DNA of 64,000 bases, taken from positions 1 to 64,000 of the forward strand of contig JAJEKB010018241.1 of NCBI GenBank assembly GCA_022393335.1, given 5' to 3'. Each line of letters begins with the position of its first letter. Position 1 is the first letter of the stretch. Positions 58,301 to 64,000 of this stretch are shown one piece after another. The stretch is from Macrotrachela quadricornifera. Its lineage: Eukaryota > Rotifera > Eurotatoria > Philodinida > Philodinidae. Below the pieces are notes generated by a model. It ran no database searches. It saw only the letters and a list, made by a program, of their open reading frames with translations, and was not told the origin of the DNA. Made by a program: the position numbers and the translations under genes.

Positions 58301-60395
58301 AGACTTCATTTACACAAGCATATTCTGTATTTTCTTCTATTGAATATTTTATTACTGCTTCCTTAACATTGAGATTAAAGAAATGTGACTTTTCAGAGCT
58401 GGGCAACTCAATTCGGAGATAAAATCAATTCATCTCATTTTATGAAAGGCAAATCAATTTCCAATTCAATTTAATACGTTAATTGTTAACATTTTCGCCT
58501 AATCTCGTCAATGAGAGCACGTAAAACAATATCATTAATTAAATTGGACCTAATTATTAGACTGAATTGATTTGAATTTAGTTGAAATTAGTTGAAATTT
58601 CCTTTGTTTTGAGTTGATTTGCCCAGCTCTGGACTTTTCAACGAGGAATCTTCAATTTTTCGAAAAATATAGGAATATAGGAAAAAATCTTGAAATATAG
58701 CCCCTTATAGGATTAATTTTAAAAATATAGGAATTATAGGAAATATAGTCCCACTACGAGGCCAGATGACTATACTCAATGTTCATTCCTCTATCGCCCT
58801 AGATGACAACTATTTAATTACACAAAAAACAAATCATTTTTCAAATTTTCGTATGTTATCTCAAGAATGTAAGGGGATGAAAAATTGTTTTATGTATTTT
58901 TGGAAAGTGTTTGATATCATTTTTCGGGACAAGAAAACACTTTTCTATAATATTTTTTATCATTTAGTAGAGAATCAAAAGTTACATAACATATGATGTT
59001 ACATGAAAAACTTCTTTGACTTATAGAAGAATAATTCTAATAGACATTTCTCGAACAATTAACTATCTTTTCTTTAATTGCAGATAAATAGTGGTAAAAA
59101 GTTGGCCCAGGTTAACTTTACTATAGAATATCCAAATAAATGAAAATTTCAGGATTAGAAGTAGTTTTAGACGAGAGTATTTCGAATGCGCATAAAAACT
59201 AACAATATATTTTCGACTGGTGCATTATTTTCTAATAGTATCAATAAAATTTTACTGAGACATGGCTTTTTCATAGAAATGTGCTTCTAATACGAGGTGT
59301 CTATCTAATCTTATGAGGGAAGATCCCTTAGTGTTACTCTCTGTTTCGAATCGGATATTTGTCATTTTGTAGAGCTCAGTGAGTACAATAAAGGTGTATA
59401 AAGGATTTCTCCTCATGGTGAACTTTTCAAGGATAATAGGGTTCCATACCTTCTGAAAAATCATCATAAGATTCTTAACTGAAGGCTCAAATTTTAATAT
59501 TGTAAGGACAAAACATGGTGTCGTTCGAGCCATATTAGGTTTATCAAGGATGCTCTTTCATATGGTCCGAACAACACTGCTTTGTCATTATAGTAGTAAA
59601 ATTCAAGTTTTCAGTTAAGAGTCTTATGATGATTTTTCAGAAGTTTTGGAATCCTGTTATCGCTGAAAAGTTCACCATGGGAAGAAATCCTTTATACGCC
59701 TTTATTGTAATCACTGAGCTCTACACAATGGCAAATACACGATTCGAAACGCAGAGTAATACTTAGGGATCTTCCCTAGTTAGAGAAGAGAAGATTTCAA
59801 CACCTAACAATTCGAATGAGAAGAATTGAACTACGGAATGCACTTACTGTATGGATTGAAATGATCACCAGCAGCTGCACAGTTGAATTTGCCATCGGGT
59901 AGTGGATTCGTGTGTACATGAAAACCCTAAACAAAAAATTTATCAAAAACCAAAACGGAACATTTCCTTTTTAAACGAACATGAGCTGTATTTGGTTGAA
60001 AACCAGTGAGTGTACCACGAATGACGACCGGAGCTTTACTATCGATTTGGCTGAAAGATAATACTCCAGGAGAAAATTCGGAGGAATCTTTATGAACCAT
60101 GGCTGTTGCACTTTTACCAAATCCTCTTTTATGTTTTAAATCGTATGTTTCTCTTCAACTATGTGTTGATGTAGAAATATGACAATTGAATTCGAAGTAT
60201 GCTTGAGAATACGTAGCAAATGAATATTCATTATCGACGCTTGTCCGCAATCATATTGAGAACATTGCGTTGAATATGTCGTCGTTTCTCAGCTAGATTA
60301 TATCTGTCTGCATCATTTTGATGATATCGTGCCATACTAGTTACAACAAATAACATCAGGAACATCATGTAGGCAATTGGTTTGTTTTTCGCCAT
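55381..60395 (-). CDS. Extracellular-type Cu/Zn superoxide dismutase
   Basis: Exons on the minus strand: about 60395-59981 (5' part uncertain), 59926-59848, 55778-55559 and 55504-55381. All metal ligands are present: GFHVH (two His), AGDHFNP, NTLHG, SRHVGDLGNVTAD (His and Asp) and IVIHELPDD. Also present are the disulphide Cys (FNCAAAG and LACGVI) and the active-site Arg (GRLACG). The enzyme would dismutate superoxide to O2 and H2O2. The N-terminus MAKNKPIAYMMFLMLFVV is a signal peptide, so it would be secreted. A 25-residue C-terminal tail follows ACGVI. Between signal and domain the direct reading has a frameshift (after ADKRR) and a TGA (after STSTHS). An intron with a poor donor (GTCGAT) could bypass both, so the gene may be intact or newly broken. 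Intron 55779-59847 holds transposons. Confidence 0.8.
55779..57015 (-). other. SOD intron, 3' portion
   Basis: Part of the 4069-bp intron between the SOD exons ending ...HFNPY and starting NTLHGP. No exon, repeat or RNA gene was recognised in this part. Confidence 0.5.
57008..58773. mobile_element. hAT-like element, 1750 bp, 8-bp TSD ATGACTAT
   Basis: The element is 57016-58765. ATGACTAT flanks it on both sides (57008-57015, 58766-58773). Terminal inverted repeat CTGGCCTCGTAG on the left and CTACGAGGCCAG on the right. Both subterminal regions are full of ATAGGAATATA/TATAGGAA motifs. An internal inverted duplication of about 170 bp (57617-57795 against 58055-58226, sharing ATGATTTCGTCT and TCTTTCGATTGGT) suggests that a piece of ancestral coding sequence was copied back to front. 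No intact transposase. It sits in the large SOD intron. Confidence 0.9.
59300..59800. mobile_element. Fold-back element in the SOD intron
   Basis: The left arm (about 59300-59510) and right arm (about 59595-59795) are inverted copies. GAAAAATCATCATAAGA corresponds to TCTTATGATGATTTTTC, GGTGAACTTTTCA to TGAAAAGTTCACC, and GGGAAGATCCCTTAG to a CTTAGGGATCTTCCC block. The loop is about 85 bp. The 93-codon minus frame at 59252-59533 is the arm itself. It ends within about 50 bp of the HFNPY exon. Confidence 0.75.
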
Positions 60396-63224
60396 TTTTT
60401 TTATTGCGGCTGTTTGTGAATCAAGAGATAAGTCGACAAGGATCGATGAAAGAAGAAAATGTGTTAATAGTATGATCGTATTCTTTTTTTTTTATACTTG
60501 TAAGGATGAACAAAAAAGAAAAAAAGGAAAGAAAGAAAGAAAGTATTACTTTCTGCATTTTTCATTTGAAATCATTGAGGCATATCTAGTAGTTAGATGT
60601 AAGACGTAGGAGGTAGTATACCTTCATTTTCATTTTGCCATAAGTGACGACAATGAAAGATAAATCTTGTCAAGCACGCTATAATATACATAAGATATTT
60701 CTTATATTTTATGATGCATATTGAAATTTAGTATAAAACGAAATAAATGATTATAGAATATCGATTGAAATATAATATATGTTCAGTTTATTAAATAACT
60801 AAGAATGAGTATAATTATTTACCTACTGTTTTGTATGAGAACTTAGGTTTCATCAAATAACTCATTCATAATTCTTTCATAGACCAGATTTTAAATTGTT
60901 CACAAAAAGACTTTTTTGCCAAATTATTTTAATGTATTCATTGTTAATTAAGATGATTATCATATCATATGTTTAGCAAGTCAATTAACTATTTGGCCAC
61001 TTCACCCATCGGGATAAAAAATGTTGAATGGGAATTTGTTTTTTTGCGTAGTATAATAATCAAAATGATCAGTAAATCAAACAATTTTCAACAGTCCATT
61101 ATATAAAAGTGAAGAAATTGTATAATTTATGTAGTTTGATTCTTTTGATATTTATTTTGATGAAATGATGGAAATTTTCGATCTTATACAATCATTTTCA
61201 ACTTTTTATCACGACCTATATACAGAATGTTACAAAACATAGAACAACACAAAATATAAACTAGACATCATAAACATTATAATGATATATAACAGAAACA
61301 ACTTTAATAGTATTAACGTTAACATCAATATCTTATAAAAATCTCAAGACTGATCAATCTATTCATATATATATAAGTGTCAGTATAAAAGTTGACATAG
61401 TATAGAATAAATCATTTCTGTTCTACTTTTTTTGTTTATTTTATATATATACTTATACTTATGGCCTACTATTTTTAACAAGACCGTTGCGGTTCCTAGA
61501 ATTACCTGGAACTGTCGGTTCCGGCTCGGTCCCAGTTGGTAAAAATGACAAAGTGATTCATTGTAGGGTTTCTGAAAAGAAAATTTTGAATTTTTAGGAA
61601 CCGACATTTTTGCAGCAGTATACAAAATACAGAATAATTAATTTTTCTCAAAAAAAAACTCTTACAGTCTATTTTCAAGACTAGTTATGTTTATTACTTT
61701 ATCAGATAAGCAAGTCCTAGAAAAAGTACAAAAAAAGTCAAAGAATGAGGTAAATCACTATCATTCAGCATGCTACTATAGAATATTTATATTATAAGTT
61801 CTAAAAAGTTTCTCTTATTGTTGTCTTTGTCTTTTCCATTATGATTATCACCAAAAAAAAAATGTCTTCATCCTTCATTTTTACTGTTTTTGTTGCTGTT
61901 TTGAGTAACCTTGTTCTTAGGTTCAGTCGGAGACTACAAAAATGACAGTCGTCTAACTATCTTACTGTTCGTTTCGGTTAAAAATGTGTAGTATCACATT
62001 CAACAGTGCCTTAGTAACATAGAGAATCGTGAAGTTGAGACTAACACGATGACCTTTACATCGATTCAAACATCTGTTAACTACATTTATATCGAAAGTA
62101 ATATATTGTACACTATACATCGAGATCAAAGTAAGAGCATCAGTGGCCTGGTGAAACTATTGATAAGTATATCGTCACTAAACACTGATAATTTCAGTTG
62201 TATGAGGTTCATCAAGTTTTTTCTATCAACTGTCTTGAATAATACTAAAGTTTTCTATAAAAAAAACAATAGTTTCTTCTTTTTCTTTCCGCATCGAATC
62301 TGTAATGCTTATCAGTAGTTGTACTTTTTAAAGACAAAAAAAAGTCGTAGCACCATTTTTTCGGCACCGCAGGGCTCTACATATGGTGTATGGAAATAGA
62401 GAACGATGCTCATTGATAAACATCAAAATGTAGTTGTCCATATTTTTTAAAGAGTTACATATGCAAACATGTTGTGAAGATGGCTATTCATCTTAAGTGC
62501 TGTAAAGCACCACCACCAGCAAAAACTATTCCAGTAGGACAGAAGAGAAAACGATTTTTCAAAATTGACTATAAATTGAAATGATTAATCACGATTAATC
62601 GAAATCTTTTTTTTATTAGATGGAAACTTTTTGTTAAATAACCAAAAATTTGACATATAAACTCATAGATAATATTTTAAAAATATTAGATTGTGTTTTT
62701 GTACGTTTAATCATAATAAAAAAGTTTATCGCTAAATTTGATGTCGATAGTATAGCATTTATTTGGTTGGATAATCGTTATAAAGATCAACGTCTCGTTT
62801 GTTCGTTGTAATGATTAGTTAATTATATATATATTGTATGAACGTTTAATTTTACTGCCTCTTGATGATTATTTTAACATCATATTACGGTCATAAATAT
62901 GATTTTAATAAATTTAGATGTTTTCGGCTAAATTTGGAATGTTAGATTTTGAACGTATGAGTAAGGATCAGAGTTTTAGGATTTTTATAGTAAGTTCTAG
63001 ATTTGTCTGAATTCATACGTCAACTAATCTATAGATATATTTTTCATTCTAATTTCAAAATTAAGCTATGTATAATAATACAGAATTTTTTGTATTAGTG
63101 CTATATATTTGATGAACATAATCTCTATCTTGCTTTTCCGAGATATTTTATTTATTATTCATTATTATCAACATCCTTTATCATTCGTCCGTAACTTTTA
63201 CATTTTTTTTAAATATCTTTTCAG
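60396..63224. other. Intergenic DNA 5' of the SOD gene
   Basis: No gene recognised. A GC-richer patch with repeated GGTTCC/GGAACC (61493-61610, for example CGGTTCCTAGAATTACCTGG) stands out from the AT background. Small frames at 61380-61625 and 62049-62318 lack domains. Confidence 0.45.
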
Positions 63225-63781
63225 ATGTTTACTCCTCACACACCATATGTTACTCGTGCTCGTCGAAAACAAGAGCGGCATCGACAACAAAAGAAAGCAT
63301 TATTAGATATTTTATATAAATTTATTTCATATCTTACATCTTCGGATGACGATTCAATAATTGATATTCAAAATAAACATTCAATTAATGATCAAGAAGA
63401 CACAAGATGTACATTGGATGATTCTTCATATACTCATTATCCAAATTTGAATACTACCACATACAAATCAGATGATGATGATACTTAATGGAATAAAAAT
63501 TTAACAAGTTTATCCTTTGATTCAACATCACCGCTATATGAAAATTCTCACGTTTCGATCAAAGATGCTCCTATACAAATTATGTCTATGGCAATTGAAT
63601 GCAATTTTCTGAAATGTGTTGTTGAACGCATATTGAAGATTTTAAAATCACTGTTACTTATTATATAAAAGAACAATTAAAATCAATTATAAGTCGAAAT
63701 ATTTCTTTATTTGCTAATAAAGAATTATTTCCATTATTTGATATTAATTTAGTGCATATTATAAAGAATCTATTACATTAA
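63225..63781 (+). pseudogene. Broken gene of unknown family
   Basis: After an acceptor-like T-rich tract ending CTTTTCAG, the frame starts MFTPHTPYVTRARRKQERHR and continues with a helix and an Asp/Ser-rich stretch (TSSDDDSIIDI) to a TAA after KSDDDDT. The same frame stays open and coding-like beyond it (WNKNLTSLSFDSTSPLYENS). A 1-nt shift near 63640 leads to EDFKITVTYYIKEQLKSIIS and INLVHIIKNLLH, ending at 63781. A single stop and a single shift in otherwise coherent sequence suggest a recent pseudogene or two sequence errors. I do not recognise the family; upstream exons are probable but were not found. Confidence 0.5.
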
Positions 63782-63944
63782 CATCATCATTACGATTCTG
63801 ACCGGTTTTTAAAGAACGGATAAATAGTCGAACCTTCACACTGTTATCATCTAACTACTTATCATTTCATATAGATGGAATTAATTATAGTCGATTCTAA
63901 TTGGTTTTTGATCGAAAATACATTTGATAAAAATAAAAATTGTC

Positions 63945-64000
63945 TCTTAATTTTTTCGATTTCTTCATCAACTTTGCTTCGAACCTTGTATTCAGTCATT
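63945..64000 (+). repeat. Dispersed repeat copy (partial, cut by window edge)
   Basis: Matches 54312-54369 (shared TTTTCGATTTC and ACTTTGCTTC, then ACCTTGTATTCA). Confidence 0.5.

Noticed and set aside
59252..59533. 93-codon minus-strand frame
   Set aside because: It coincides with one arm of a fold-back whose other arm is non-coding.

Overview
The window looks like gene-poor, transposon-rich, AT-rich nuclear DNA of a small invertebrate, most probably a bdelloid rotifer. This is an inference from content, since no rRNA or other marker gene is present. The grounds are very short introns (about 45-65 bp) with GT-AG ends, and families I know to be expanded in bdelloids: FG-GAP/VCBS-repeat membrane proteins, NHL-repeat type II membrane proteins with Thr-rich stalks, a single-exon rhodopsin-like GPCR, an R-S-E ADP-ribosyltransferase and a secreted Cu/Zn superoxide dismutase. 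A Penelope-like reverse transcriptase lies alongside MULE/FLYWCH, piggyBac, mariner and hAT relics.

Layout. 1-8.2 kb: a TA-flanked 1-kb MITE with internal repeats, a broken MULE-type transposase, a 98-bp tandem array and a truncated Penelope-like RT split by a small inverted-repeat element that carries a tRNA-like sequence. 8.3-9.3 kb: two small genes. 10.4-13.9 kb: three fold-back/TIR elements, one interrupted by a 595-bp insertion. 14.8-17.8 kb: an FG-GAP pseudogene and an intact GPCR, both on the minus strand. 19.1-21.1 kb: an element with subterminal repeats that carries FLYWCH remnants and is itself invaded by a deleted piggyBac. 21.4-23.6 kb: SWIM-zinc-finger remnant, decayed tandem repeats and a 478-bp MITE. 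23.8-25.6 kb: an intact three-exon FG-GAP receptor-like gene (minus). 28.1-28.9 kb: a long palindrome. 28.9-29.9 kb: a two-exon, two-TM protein. 30.3-31.5 kb: a MITE and a dead DD37D mariner. 32.4-35.6 kb: a nine-exon NHL-repeat gene (plus). 37.2-43.0 kb: a short-repeat protein and an ADP-ribosyltransferase whose large first intron holds another dead mariner; the two may be one gene. 43.4-44.2 kb: an 830-bp palindrome. 44.5-46.0 kb: a 1500-bp hAT-like element with an 8-bp TSD and a nested TA-flanked MITE. 47.5-49.6 kb: a nearly whole piggyBac with one nonsense codon and one frameshift, inserted just upstream of a decayed DUF229 sulfatase-like gene. 52-55 kb: almost empty. 55.4-60.4 kb: an extracellular-type Cu/Zn SOD whose 4-kb intron contains a 1750-bp hAT-like element and a fold-back. 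63.2-63.8 kb: a broken gene of unknown family.

There is no operon-like organisation. Host genes are isolated, multi-exon and mostly predicted to be secreted or membrane proteins. All exon boundaries were derived by eye from GT-AG signals, codon phase and continuity of domain sequence. No transcript or database check was possible.
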